A DNA stretch of 64,000 bases. Origin: Paramecium tetraurelia (taxonomy: Eukaryota > Ciliophora > Oligohymenophorea > Peniculida > Parameciidae). Shown piece by piece: positions 38,901-53,900 of this stretch. The DNA is taken from the NCBI RefSeq assembly GCF_000165425.1, contig NW_001799022.1, positions 558,001-622,000 on the forward strand. The letters are read 5' to 3'. Position 1 is the stretch's first letter, and each line of letters starts with the position of its first letter. The notes beneath the pieces are model-generated. The model made no database searches and was not told the DNA's origin. It saw nothing but the letters and a program-made list of their open reading frames with translations. A program made the position numbers and the translations under genes.

Positions 38901-41900
38901 TTCAAATTAACAAACCATCTACTGATAGATTCTTAGGTGACAGAACTCTTTCATTCTGGATTGGTACAGCTTAAGGAGGTATTTTCCATTTCCCAACTTA
39001 TACATACACCAACATGAATGGTGCTGGTAATCCCAATATGGTCAGCAATATTGTTCACAAGAATAGACATTTGGAATGGTTCTTTGTTTACTTTGGATAC
39101 TCTAAAAATGAGAGAAAAGGATTTGTAGGAGTGAAATTCACTGGAGGTATTGAAACTATTGAATACAACAATGTCAACCATTACTACACTCCATATTTCT
39201 ATACTTATGTTGGTAAGGATAAACAATTCCCAGGATTTAATGGTAAAATTGGATATGTTAACTTTGCTTTGGGAAGTGGTACTTTCAGAAAAACACCAGA
39301 TTTCAAGCATCCTAATGATGTGTTCGGATTTGATAAAGGAGAATCAACTCTACTTAAGAAACCAGAGTCAAAGAAACCTTAACCCATCACTGATGAAACT
39401 GGCGAAAAATAATTACCAAGTGCTCACAATGAAAATAGTCCTAAAGTTATCAAAGAATTCAGATCTGATGTTACATTCACTGAATATGGTTATGGATTTT
39501 GGGCAAGATTCTTAACAGCTTACCCTGATCAAATTACCAAATGGTAAGAATGCTCCTTGGTACTTTATGGCAAGATTGACACAACATGAAAATTATGACA
39601 ATATCAGAAATGGGAGACAGAATCTTAGCAATCTGGTAAGGATAAGGTTATTATCACTTCACTACCAACAATGTTCAACCAGCTAATCCAAATGTGATCA
39701 GAAATATCAACTACCCTGCTGATATTGAAGGTCTTTGGACACATTTCTATTTCTCTTACTCTAATACAGGAAAAGCTGTTGCAATTGTTAAATTCGGTGA
39801 TTTAGATCCAGTGTCAGCTGAATTCCCTGTTAAACACCCTGATTTGAAATATCTTAAATTTATTTTAGGTGGAAAGGATTAAAATAGATACCCAGGTTTC
39901 AATGGACAATTCACTCAAGTCATCTACTCAACTTCAGTTGGTGCATTCATTGATTCTGTTGACAATTATAAGAAACAATTTGCTGATAAGCCATCCCCAC
40001 TTAAAGGAGGAAAAGTCCCACTCTCAACCACAAGAATTGTTGATTCCTAAATTGATAGATAGGTTAACTCAGATCCAACTAAGACAACAGTAGAAACAGT
40101 CTTCCCTAAGGAATATGCCTTCTCTGGTTGGTTCAAATGGTCATAACCTACTACTCCATAATAAGCTTGGCACAATCTTTTCAGAGTCTAAATTTCTTAC
40201 CCATCAGCAGACAGAAATTTGGGAGATAGAACTTTGGCTGGTTGGGTAGGAAATGGAGGAATCATTCATTTAACAACATATTCTTACAGAAATATGAATG
40301 GAGCTGGACAAAATAATTTGCCATAAAATATTCCACACAAGAACAGACATCTTGATTGGTTCTTCGTTTACTTTGGATATAACAAAAACGATAAATAAGG
40401 ATATGCTTATATTAAATGGAAGGACTCAGATGATAACTTAGATTTCAAAGACATTAATCATTACTTTGCTAATAAATATTATGTCTTCACAGGTAGAGAT
40501 GCCTAATTCCCAGGATTTAATGGAAAAGTTGCATATGTTTCATTCAATGTAGGAGAAGGTGCTTCAAGAAGAGGAAATGATTTCAGTCATCCAGATGATG
40601 CATTCAGATTTGATAAAGCTGGTTAATTGATTCCAAAAGTAGACCCATCAAAACCAAAAGTTGATGAGAATACAGTTCATGTTAACAAAGTTGATAACAA
40701 TTCACCAAGAGTTGATGAAATCTTGAGATCAAATGATAATTTAGTTGAATATGGTTATGGATTTTGGTCTAGATTCTTAACAGCTTATCCATCAAGATTG
40801 ATATACGGAAAGAATTAACCATGGTACTTTGTCTCAAGATTGACAACTAACGAAGATTATGATAATGTTAGAATGGGAGACAGAGCTTTGGCAATCTGGT
40901 AAGGATAAGGATACTATCATTTCACAACTTGCAACAAATAAAATGGCGCAGTCAATGTAATCTAAAATATCAACTATCCTGATGATATTGAAGGAGTATG
41001 GACATACATCTACTATTCCTACAGTGCTGAAAAGAAGAAGGCTGTTGCATTCATCAAATATGGATCAGAAAACTTCAAATCAATCACTCATCAAGTTGTT
41101 CACCCAACCACATAAAGTGTTAGATTTATTTTGGGAGGCATGGATGAAAAGAGATACCCAGCCTTTAATGGTGTTTTCACTAAAGTTGTTTACTCTCATC
41201 AAATCGGAGTTTTTGTTGATTCAATTGATAAATTATAAGCTGGAGTTGTTCCATAAGTTCCAGTCGATTTAAGCAACACTAAGATTGTCGAATCTCCAAT
41301 TGAGAGATCAGTTCAAGTTGCTCCAACTGAAACTACCGTTGGCAAAGATGATGAGTTACCAAAATTACCAGAAGAATATGGACTTAGTGGATGGTTCAAG
41401 TGGACACCTACTTAACAATAAGTTTGGCACAACATCTTCAGAGTATACATCAACACTCCAGCTAGTGACAGATTTTTGGGAGATAGAACACTTTCTCTTT
41501 GGTTAGGTAATCAACAAGGTGGTATCCTTCATTTCCCAACTTATACATACAGCAATATGAATGGTGCAGGAAATCCAAATGTTGTTTAAAATATTCAACA
41601 TAAAAATAGACACAATAACTGGTTCTTCGTTTACTATGGCTATTCAAAGGTTAATAGACAAGCATATGCTTATGTAAAATGGACTGACAGCGAAGACTCA
41701 TTGAACTATGTTAACATTAATCATTACTATGCACCAAAATTCTATGTCACAGTAGGAAAAGATAAATTCTTCCCAGGATTCAATGGATTTGTAGCATATG
41801 TTAACTTCAATCTAGGAAAAGGAAGCTTTAGAAAAGGTAACGACTTTACTCATGATGGTGATTTCTTCGGATTTTCTACTGGTAAAGATAAATTATTCCA

Positions 41901-44900
41901 ACCACCTAAAGTAGGTGCTCTTCCAGAAGTTGAAAAAACAGTTCATGCAAGCAAAACATCGGAAGATGCTCCAAAGGTTGATAGAACAAGTCCAGAGGGC
42001 TAAGATAATTTAGTTGAATATGGTTATGGATTTTGGTTGAGATATTTAACAACTTATCCAGAGAGATAACCAAATGGTAAGAATCAACCATGGTACTTTG
42101 TTTCAAGATTGACATGGCATAAGGAATATGATAACATCAGAATGGGAGACAGAACATTGGCTATCTGGTAAGGATAAGGATACTACCATTTCACAACTTG
42201 CAATATCTAAAATAACAATGCAAATGTTATACAGAATGTCAATTATCCAGATGACATTGAAGGTCTTTGGACATTTATTTACTATTCATACAGTAAGAAT
42301 GAAAACAGAGCTAAGGCCTTTATTAAATACGGAGATGGTGATTTCTAAGCAGTTGATCATCAAGTCACTCATTAACCAACTTAAACCGTTAGATTTATTT
42401 TGGGAGGTACAGATGAAAAGAGATACCCAGCCTTTAATGGTTTATTCACTTCAGTCTACTTCAACACTAAAGTTGGTGCTTACATTGGTAACGTAGATGC
42501 AGCTAAAAAGTTTGTTAATGATTTCTCACCAATTCCAAGAATCAGAGTCACTGATTTGATCAGCAAACCTATTGTTTCAGATGAAGTTGAAAGACAAGTA
42601 ACAGATAAATAAACAGAAGCAACTGTCGAAGAATAGAGACTCCCTGATGAATATGGAATTTCAGGTTGGTTCAAATGGAATGAGGTGGCCCAATAACCTT
42701 GGCATAATATTTTCAGAGTTCAAATCAAAACTCCTTCAACTGATGCATTCTTAGGAGATAGAACTCTTTCTTTATGGTTAGGAACTCCTGAAGGTGGTAT
42801 TTTACACATGCCAACATATTCATATACAAATATGAATGGAGCTGGTAATACTAATTATTGGAAGAATATTCAACACAAAGACAGACACACTAAATGGTTC
42901 TTTGTTTACTTTGGTTATTCAAAACCAAAGGCCTAAGCTTATGCTTATGTTAAATGGTCAGATTCTGAAGATTCAAATACCTATGATAAAGCTAACCACT
43001 ATTATTCAGCAAACTATTACATATTCGTTGGTAAGGATCCCCATTTCCCAGGATTTAATGGAAAATTAAATTAAGTCACATTTAACATTGGTGATGGATC
43101 ATTCAGAACAGGAAACGATTTCACTCATCCAAAGGATGCATTTGGTTTCAGTACTGGTTTAGATAAATACTCAAAGAAAGGAGATGCCCCTTCAGTCAGA
43201 TCAGAAGATAAAGTCTTAGAGAGTGCTGAAAATTCAAAACCACCTGTTTTAGATAAAGATGCTACTTCTGATAAGAATTTAGAGACTTATGGTTACGGAT
43301 TCTGGTTAAGATATTTGACAGCCCATCCATTCAGACAACTTTCTGGTAAGAATCAACCATGGTACTTTGTTTCTAGATTGACATGGAATAAGGAATATGA
43401 TAATATTAGAATGGGAGACAGAGCCTTGGCTGTTTGGTAAGGATAAGGATACTATCATTTCACTGCTTGTAATTCTAAGACTGGTAATGTGAACTAAATC
43501 CTCAATATTGATTACCCAGCTGATATCGAAGGATTATGGACATACGTCTATTATTCATTCAGCGTTGATGAGAATTAAGCTGTAGGATTCACTTAATATG
43601 GTACTTCTGAACCAAAATAAATTGTTCATAAAACATCTCATGCTGCCACAAAATATGTTAGATTTTTATTGGGTGGTACTGATGAAAATAGATACCCTGC
43701 TTTCAACGGTTTGTTTGCTTCAGTTTCATTCTCAACACAAAATGCCTATGTTGGAACAATAGATGAATTCAAAAAATTAGTTGCATCTGTCCCAATGCCT
43801 TCTTAAGGACTTAGAGATTTAACAACTTACAAATTAAGTGAAGTCATCACTAGAACACCCACTGACGATATCTCTAAAGAAGTCACTGTTGGAGGTGGTA
43901 AAGAACAATTCCCATCTGAATATGCTATTAGCGGATGGTTCTAATGGAAACCAATTGCCCAACAACCATGGCATAACCTCTTCAGAGTTACTCTTAAATA
44001 GCCATCAACTGACAATTTCTTGGGTGACAGAACATTAACCTTATGGATTGGTACTCCAGAAGGAGGTATCTTACATTTCCCAACATATACATATGCAAAT
44101 ATGGTTGGAGGAGGAAATAACAATTACTGGAAGAATATTGTTCACAAGAATAGAATCAGAGAGTGGTTCTTTGTTTACTTTGGATACTCAAAGACTAAGG
44201 CTTAAGCTAACGTATATGTTAAATGGACTGATTCTGAAGATTCCTTATCATATGATAAAGCTAACCATTACTTTGCACCATAATTATATGTATTTTTGGG
44301 AAGAGACAAGCATTTCCCAGGTCATAGTGGTAAAATTGCTTATGTGAGATTTAATTTGGGTAATGGAGCTCACATCGAGAATAATAAGTTTGATCATCCA
44401 TAAGATGTATTTGCATTCAAAGAAGGAACAGAAAAATTATTCAAGAGGGATGAGTAACTCCTACCAGATGAACCTACCAAAGATGTTTATGAAAATGGAT
44501 TCGAACAAAAATAACCAGTTATTAATAAGGAGAGTCCATCAGAAAGTGCTCTTGAAGAATATGGTTATGGTTTCTGGATGAGATTCTTGACTTCCTATCC
44601 TTAAAGATTACCAAATGGTAAGAATCAACCATGGTACTTTGTATCTAGATTGACATGGAATAAGGAATACGATAATATTAGAATGGGAGACAGAGCTTTG
44701 GCTATTTGGTAAGGATAAGGATACTATCATTTCACTACATGCAACTCAGCAGACAATAATCCAAACTACATTCAAAACAATAACTACCCAGAAGATATTG
44801 AAGGACTTTGGACTTATGTCTATTATTCATACAGTGAAGCTAAGAACAAGGCAGTAGGTCTTATTAAATATGGAAATCAAGACTTCTAATCAATAAAACA

Positions 44901-47900
44901 TGATACAACCCATGCAACTACAAAATATGTTAGATTCATTTTAGGAGGTAATGACGAAGGTAGATATCCAGGATTCAATGGTATATTCACATCTGTCACA
45001 TTTGGTACCACAAGAGGAACTTTCATTGATAGCGTTGATTAAGTGAAGAATTATTTGGCTAAAGTTGGTACACCTGCATCTGAATTGCCTGATTTATTTA
45101 ACTACAAGATTGTCGATTCAATATAAAGCAGAGCAGCTACTGATGAACCAGTTTATAAAGTTGTTGGAAAGGAGAACGAAAGATTCCCACATGAATATGC
45201 AATCAGTGGATGGTTCAAATGGCAACCAACAGCCTAGTAACCTTGGCATAACCTATTCAGGGTTAATTTGAAAACTCCATCAACAGATGCCTTCTTAGGA
45301 GATAGAACCTTGACTTGTTGGGTTGGTACAGCTGAAGGCGGTATTTTACATATGCCAACATATTCATATACAAATATGAATGGAGGTGGTAATACTAATT
45401 ATTGGAAGAATATTCAACACAAAGACAGACACACTAAATGGTTCTGGGTATACTTTGGATATTCAAAACCAAAAGCTTAAGCTTATGCCTATGTCAAATG
45501 GTCAGATTCTGAAGATTCAAATACTTACGATAAGACTAATCATTATTATGCACCAGAATTCCATATTTACGCTGGAAGAGATAAACACTATCCAGGACAC
45601 AGTGGAGTTGTAGCTCATGTTTAATTCAATCTTGGTAAAGATGCATTTAGAACTGGATCAGATTTCAATCATCCAAATGATGTCTTTGGATTTGGAAAAG
45701 GAAAGGAACTTATTAAGGGTCCAGCTGAATTCAAACCAAAAGATGCTGATAACACTATATTAACAAATGCTGCCAGCTAAGTTAAACCAGTTATTGACTA
45801 AGAAGCCAAATCAGATGCTCCATTTGAACAATATGGATATGGATTTTGGTTAAGATTTTTGACTGCACATCCTGAAAGATTAATAAATGGTAAGAATCAA
45901 CCATGGTACTTTGTTTCTAGATTGACATAATTTGAGAAATATGATAATATTAGATTGGGAGACAGAACACTTGCTATTTGGTAAGGTTAAGGGTACTATC
46001 ATTTCACTACTTGCAGTATTGCTCCATAAAATCCAAATTTAATCTAAAACATTGACTATCCTGCTGACATTGAAGGTTTATGGACATACATTTATTATTC
46101 ATACAGTGCTGATAGCAATAAAGCAGTTGCATTCATTAAATATGGAGATTAGGAAATTAAATCAATTACTCATAAGACAACTCATGAAGCAGTTAAATAT
46201 TTGAGATTCATTTTGGGTGGTAACGATGCTAACAGATATCCTGGATTCAATGGATAATTCACTTCAGTCACTTTTTCAACTGATGGAGCCTTTGTTGATA
46301 ATCCAGCCAAGATCAATGCTTATATTGATAACCATAAAGCACCTTCAGTCGTTGTAGCATTATAAACATACAAATTAGTAGAGGATGCTATTTCCAGAGA
46401 TTCAAATGCAGAACCTCTTGAAAAGACTGTTCAAGTTGGACTCCCATTAGAATATGCAATAAGTGGTTGGGTGAAATGGAAACCAACAGCTTAAGCACCT
46501 TGGCATAACCTATTCAGAGTTACCCTTAAATAACCATCAACAGACGCCTTCTTAGGAGATAGAACATTGACTTGTTGGGTTGGTACAGCCGAAGGTGGTA
46601 TTTTACATATGCCAACATACACTTACACTAATATGAATGGAGGTGGAAACAATAATTTCTGGAAGAACATTTAACACAAAGGAAGAATCAATGATTGGTT
46701 CTATATTTACTATGGATATTCAAAGATTTCAAGAAAAGCATATGCCTTTGTTAAATGGACTGAAGGAGAAGACTCTTTGACTTTCGATGATGTTAATCAC
46801 TATCTTGCTTAAACATTGTACTTATTTGTAGGAAGAGATAAGCATTACCCAGGACATAGTGGTAAAATTGGATACTTCAATTTCAATGCAGGTGAAGGAG
46901 CATTTGTTACTGGAAATAAATTTGATCATCCTAAAGATATCTTCGGATTTTCAATTGGATCTGATAATTTGCTCACCTAAAAGGATGCTGAATTGAAACC
47001 AGGAGTTCCAGTAGCTGAACAATTACCAAATGGATCAGAAGACAAGAAACCAGTTATTGAGAAAGATTTGAATGCAGATCAAAATTTAGAAGAATATGGT
47101 TTTGGTTTCTGGTTGAGATTCTTAACAGCTTATCCTGCTAGATTGATATCAGGTAAGAATCAACCATGGTACTTCGTTTCAAGATTGACTCAACATAACC
47201 AATATGATAATATTAGAATGGGAGATAGAACATTAGCTATTTGGTAAGGACAAGGATATTACCATTTCACAACTTGCAATTCTGTTAACAATAATCCTAA
47301 TGTCATCCAAAATGTTGATTATCCAGCTGATATTGAAGGATTATGGACATACATCTATTATTCATACAGTGATGATAAAGCTAGAGCAGTAGGACTCATT
47401 AAATATGGAAATGATGATATCAAAGCAATTCGTCACGATGTTACTCATCCTGGAACCAAGCATGTCAAATTCATTTTAGGTGGTAATGATGCTGGAAGAT
47501 ATCCAGGATTCAATGGTATTTTCACTTAAGTCACATTCAGTGCTTCAATTGGAGCATTCATTGATTCTCCAGATTAATTAAAGCCTCATTTGGAGAAGAT
47601 TGGAACACCAAATTCCCTTCTTAGCGAATTGACCAATTCAGTTCTTGTTGATTCTTAAATTGCTAGAGACAAAGGAACAGATCCTATTGAAAAGACTATT
47701 GGAAGTGAAGCCACTAGATTCCCACATGAATATGCAATTAGTGGATGGTTCAAATGGACACCAACTGCCCAAGAAGCATGGCATAAACGTTTTCAGAGTT
47801 ACCCTCAAATAACCATCAACCGATGCCTTCTTAGGAGATAGAACTTTGACTTGTTGGGTTGGTACAGCTGAAGGTGGTATTTTACACTTGCCAACATATA

Positions 47901-50900
47901 CATATGCAAATATGAATGGAGCTGGTAACACAAACCTTTGGAAGAACATCCCACACAAAGAAAGACATACTAAATGGTTCTTCTTGTACTTCGGATACAC
48001 AAAATTGTAATAGAAAGCTTATTCATATGTTAAATGGACAGATGGAGAGGATAGTTTGAAGTATGACAATGTTAATCATTACTTTGCACCTTAATTCTTT
48101 GTATTCGTAGGCAGAGATAAGCACTACCCAGGATTCAGTGGTAAATTAGCCTATGTTAACTTTAATGTTGGACAAGGATCATTCAGAGGAGAAAATGACT
48201 TCAAACATCCTAAAGATGTATTCGGGTTTGAAATCGGATAAAACAAATTATTGGACTCAAAGAGAGGTGATTTCAATCCAAGAGAATTACAAAAAGGTTA
48301 AGCACTTTAGAATGACTTTGAAAATGATAAGCCTACAATTGAAAGAGACGAGTAATCAGGAGACTTGCCATTTGAGGAATATGGTTACGGATTCTGGATG
48401 AGATTCTTGACTGCCTATCCAAAGAGATTAATAAGTGGTAAGAATGCTCCTTGGTACTTCTTGTCCAGATTGACATACAATGATAAATACTAAGATGCTG
48501 GTATGGGAGATAGAACATTAGCCATTTGGTAAGGATAAGGATACTACCATTTCACAACTTGCAATATTGCCCCTGCTAATGTTAATTTAATTCAGAATGT
48601 CAATTTCCCAGAGGATATTGAAGGATTATGGACATTTGTTTATTACTCATACAGTGTAGATGAAAACAAGGCTATAGCATTTATCAAATATGGTGATGGA
48701 GATGTTCAATCAATTACTCACAAGACAACACATCCAGCTGTGAAATTCTTGAAATTCATATTAGGTGGAAATGACAATAAGAGATACCCAGGATTCAATG
48801 GTTAATTCAGAACAGTGACATTCTCAACAAGATCTGGTGCTTATGTTGATAAATTGGATACAATTAATGATTATTTGAAAACAAACCCAAGTCCATCAAC
48901 ATTAATTCCATTATAATCAAATCAAATCATCAAAGATCCAGTCTAAAGATAAGCTGGAGATGACTTAGTATAAAGAAGATTTGGAGGTGACGATAACAAA
49001 TTCCCATTAGAATATTCATACAGTGGATGGTATAAATGGGTTGATGGACCTAATCTTAACGCTTGGTATAACTTATTCAGAGTAACAATCAAAGACCCAT
49101 CAACAGATTAGTTCTTAGGAGATAGAACATTGTCAGGATGGATTGGATTTGGTAACTTGCATGTACCAACCTATACATATGCTAACATGAATGGTGCTGG
49201 TAATGTTAATCACTGGAAGAACATTGAACACAAGAACAGAATCTTCAAATGGTTCTATGTATACTTTGGATATTCAAAGAAAGACTAATTGGCATATGCC
49301 TGGGCTCAATGGTCAACAGGAGAGAAGGATTCTTAATCATGGGATAAATGCAATCATTATTTGGCTCCAGATTTCTTCGTGTATGTTGGAAGAGATAAGC
49401 ATTTCTAAGGTTTGAATGGTCAATTGGGAGCAATCAATTTCAATTTGGGGGACAAGGATCATTCAGAAAGGGAGAGTGATTTCACTCACGATGAAGATAT
49501 TTTCGGATACAATGCAGCATTCACAAAGAAATAACCAGCATAATTCAATTTGGATAGCAGAGTTGCTAAAGTGTTAACATCAACAGTTGAATAAAAGGAG
49601 CCAACATTCACAAAGAATTTCAATGCAGATGATGTAGACAATGTTAGTGAATATGGTTATGGATTTTGGTTGAGACATTTGAATAATGTTCATCCAGTTC
49701 CAATGAATAGAGGTATTTAAGTTGATTGGACATTTGTGGCTAGATTGAGTAAGAATGAGAAGTTGGCTGATATTGGTTTGGGTGATAGAGTATTAGCAAT
49801 ATGGTAAGGAAGAGGATACTATCATTTCACTACATATAATGGTGGAAATCCAAATAATGTGAACAATGTCAATTTCCCATAATTATTGGATGGTCTCTGG
49901 ACATTTATCTACTATTCTCATAATTTGGATAAGAAACAATCAATTTCATTTGTTAAATTTGGAGAAGCTGATATTATTAAGAATGTCATTGCAGCTGAAC
50001 ACTTACCACCCTTATTACTTAAATTCTATTTAGGAGGACAACACTTAGTATACAAAGGATTCAATGGTCAATTCTCAGATGTGATTGTGTCTGCAAACAA
50101 AGGTGTATTCATTGAGAATATCGATGATATTAAGGCATTACTAGAGAAAGTAGAATAACCAGCTACCTATGTTCTTGATGTCAAGACTAAATAAGTGATT
50201 GTAAAAGAAGCCATATTTAATGACAAGACAGAATAGAAGGAAATAGTTTATGATGATTTGGCATTAGCTCCAGAATACTCTTGGAGTGGTTGGTTCAAAT
50301 GGACATTCATTCCAAATCAATAAGCTTGGCATCTAGGTGTTCGTGTGAGTACTTTGTAATCAAGTGAAAATCTGTCATTCTTGGGTGATAGATCATTGTG
50401 CATGTGGGTTGGATAACCAGAAGGAGGTATTTTACACTTTGCTACTTACAACTACTAAAATATTTATGGAGGTGGTAATGCTAATTCATGGTAGAATGTT
50501 AAACATAATGATGATCATGCAAGATGGCACTTTGTTTATTTCGGATACTCCAGAAATACTAGATAAGCATATGCAAGAGTTGAATTTAGAGGAAGATTAG
50601 AAGAGAGACCTTACAAGGATCACAATCATTTCATTGCTAATGCTTATTCATTCTATGTTGCTAAAGATAAATGGCATGCTGCATATAGTGGTGTCATTTC
50701 AACTTTGAGATTCAATGTTGGCGATGGAGTATTCAGAACTGCTGAATATGAAAAGGCTAAAGATGATATTCATGGATATGATTCAGGAAGAGCATTGTAC
50801 TTCAAGGAACTACCAAAAGTAGATCTAGAGAAAGATTTGTAGAAAGGTGGTTTGGATTCACCATAAAATGGTAAGGATCCGTTGATCACAAGAAAATTGT

Positions 50901-53900
50901 CAGGAGCAGAACTTGAAGACAATGTTGAATTTGGTTATGGTTTCTGGTTGAGATTCCTTACTCAATATCCAATTGCTTTGAAACAAGGATTGTAACCACC
51001 CTGGTCATTTATTGCCAGAGTCACTAGAAATCAAGATTTGGGAGATGCCAGATTAGGAGATAGATTATTGGCTAATTGGTTCAATAGTGCCAACTATTAT
51101 CACTATTGTACAAATGATGGAGGAAATGTTAATTCAGTTCAAAATATCCAAACTGGTTAAGATATAGAAGGTGTCTGGACATATTTGTTCTTTGCTCATA
51201 GTGATGCTGTTGATTAATCAGTTGGTTTCTTGAAGATTGGTGATAAATTGTAGAAGATTGTAACATAATCAGTAATTCCAGTTCCACAATTCTTACAATT
51301 CTACTTAGCAGGATCATAACTCAATTATCCAGCATTCAATGGTCAATTTGCTCATGTAGTATTCTCTGCTGGAGAAGGAATTTTCAAGAAGGATGAAGCT
51401 CAATTCAATGCTTGGTTATAATAATTTGAAAAACCTGCCTAATTCAATACCAATTTGGTTACTAAGCATGTAATTGAAGACCCTAAGGAATTCAAATAAG
51501 ATACTCCATCAGATGAAATTATTTATGAAGACTTAGCTCTAGTTGGAGAATATTCTTGGTCAGGATGGTTCAAATGGACTCCAACAGTGTAATAGCCATG
51601 GCATTTGATGGTCAGATTCTCAATCCACTAGGCTTCAGAAAACATATAATTCTTAGGAGATAGAACACTCAATGCATGGGTCGGATAAGGATACTTCCAT
51701 TTCACAGCATACACATATGTTAATCTTAATGGAGGTGGAAATGTTAATCAATGGTAGAATATCAATTATGAGAATGATCACACAAAATGGCATTTCATCT
51801 ACTTTGGATATTCAAAGGTCCAATAATTGGCTTAAGCTAAAGTGGAATTCAAGAATAGAGTTGCAGAATTGTCTTACAAGAATACAAATCATTATTTACC
51901 AAATAAGATATCAGTTTATGTTGCAAGAGACAAATGGCATGCAGTCTACAGTGGTAATATCGGTCATTTAAGAGTCAATGGAGGAAATGGGGCATTCAAT
52001 CCTACAGGTTATGGTGATGCTAAAGATGATGTCTTCGGATATTAGATTGGAAAGGATGCATTTTTAGAGAAGGAAGCACCAGTAGATGAATTGAGAGAAT
52101 AAGAAATATTAGATTCTGCATTTAATCAAGAGAAGCCAGTTCTTTAAAAAGAATTCAAGGAAGCTGACTTAGAAGGAGTCTCAGAATATGGTTATGGATT
52201 CTATTTCAGACATTTGGAATAATATCCAGTTTAAATGAGAGATGGTAGATTGGCACCATATTACATCATGTCAAGATTATCATGGAATAAGGATGAAGGA
52301 GATATCAGAATGGGAGATAGATTATTGGCAGTCTGGTAAGAATAAGCAGCAATATTGTTCATAACCAATGATTTACCAGGAAATCCAAATCTCTTGTCTA
52401 GAATACCAGTTGCTGAAAGAGAAGGAGTTTGGACATTCTTATACTTCAGTTATTCATTGGAAGATTAATTGGCTGTTGGTATATTGAAGTTTGATGGTAT
52501 TGATGAAGTATTCCACACATCAATGAAATGTAACCATGGTAAAAGAAGTTATTTGAGATTCACTTTGGGATCTGCACCTCCTCATTTCTATCCAAGATTT
52601 AATGGTCAAATTGCCAACTATGCTATCAAATTTGGTAGAACTGGATTTGTGAGAAATTATGATTCCTTAAAGAAATATTTGGTTAACAGAATACCACACC
52701 CAGGATAGGAAGATAAAGCATTAAAGACATTGAAACATTTAGAAGAAGAGAAGAACTATAAGGGAGATAGTCAAGAAGAGCTTGTAGTTGAAGTTCCCAA
52801 TGATTTGACTAAGTTTGCAACTGAATATTCAGTGTCAGGATGGTTGAGATGGGATCAACCACCTATTGGAGCACCTTGGTTCAATGTATTCAGATTGAGT
52901 TTATACTCTACAGAAGCAAATGCTGAAGGAAGATTTGGTGACAGAGATTTATCCTTGTTCAAACATGCTACCTACTATCATTTCTAAACCTATAATTATT
53001 AACCAGGATTACCATGGATTTATGGATTCGATTTCCCACATGAAGATTAACATACTCAATGGCATTTCTTCTATACTGGTTACTCAAGAGAAAAGAGACA
53101 AATCTATCACTATTTATCATTCTTAGAAGCAGAGGCTGACAAATTATTTGATAAACAAACACATCTTGTCGTCAACAAACACTACTTCTCATATGGTAAA
53201 GACTTCAAGAAGTTCTATGCAAGTCACAGAGGAGTTACTGGTATTAGTAATCTTGTTAACATTAATTATGGTAATGGAGCATATACAACTAAGCCATTCT
53301 TAATCAAAGATGGAGAGGACAAACCTTGATGCATTTTAGTTTCAACAAAGGAAGAGACCTCTATACTCCTAAATTCCCATAGAAGGAATTCACTACTGAT
53401 AAGACCAAATTATTGGAATGCATCTTTGATAAGGCTGAACCAAATGTTCTTTTGAAGATCGAGGATTCTAAAGATGTACCCACTAGAGGATTATAAGAAT
53501 ATGGATGGTCCACTTGGTTAAGATGGTCTAGAACTGGACCTAAATCTATGCCATGGAGAATCGTTTGGCATAACATTGCTAGATTAACAAGTAAAAGAAA
53601 CCATGGAGATTTAACATAACAAGGAGATAGATTATTGGCTGCATGGTTGTTCACCAACTCATATTACTTCTCTCATTCACCAAAAGGAGTTGGAGAATAA
53701 GTTCAACATATCCCATGGAAGATCATTGATGGAGAATGGAACTTCATTTCCATCTCATACAAGAAAGGAGAAGTCAAGGCTTATGTCTTCTAAAAGGGAG
53801 AAATCTCAGATTTCACATGGAAAGCTAAACATGACTTAGTTGGAGACTATTTAGAATTCATTTCAGGAAAAGAATTTGGATACAACTTCTTCAATGGATA

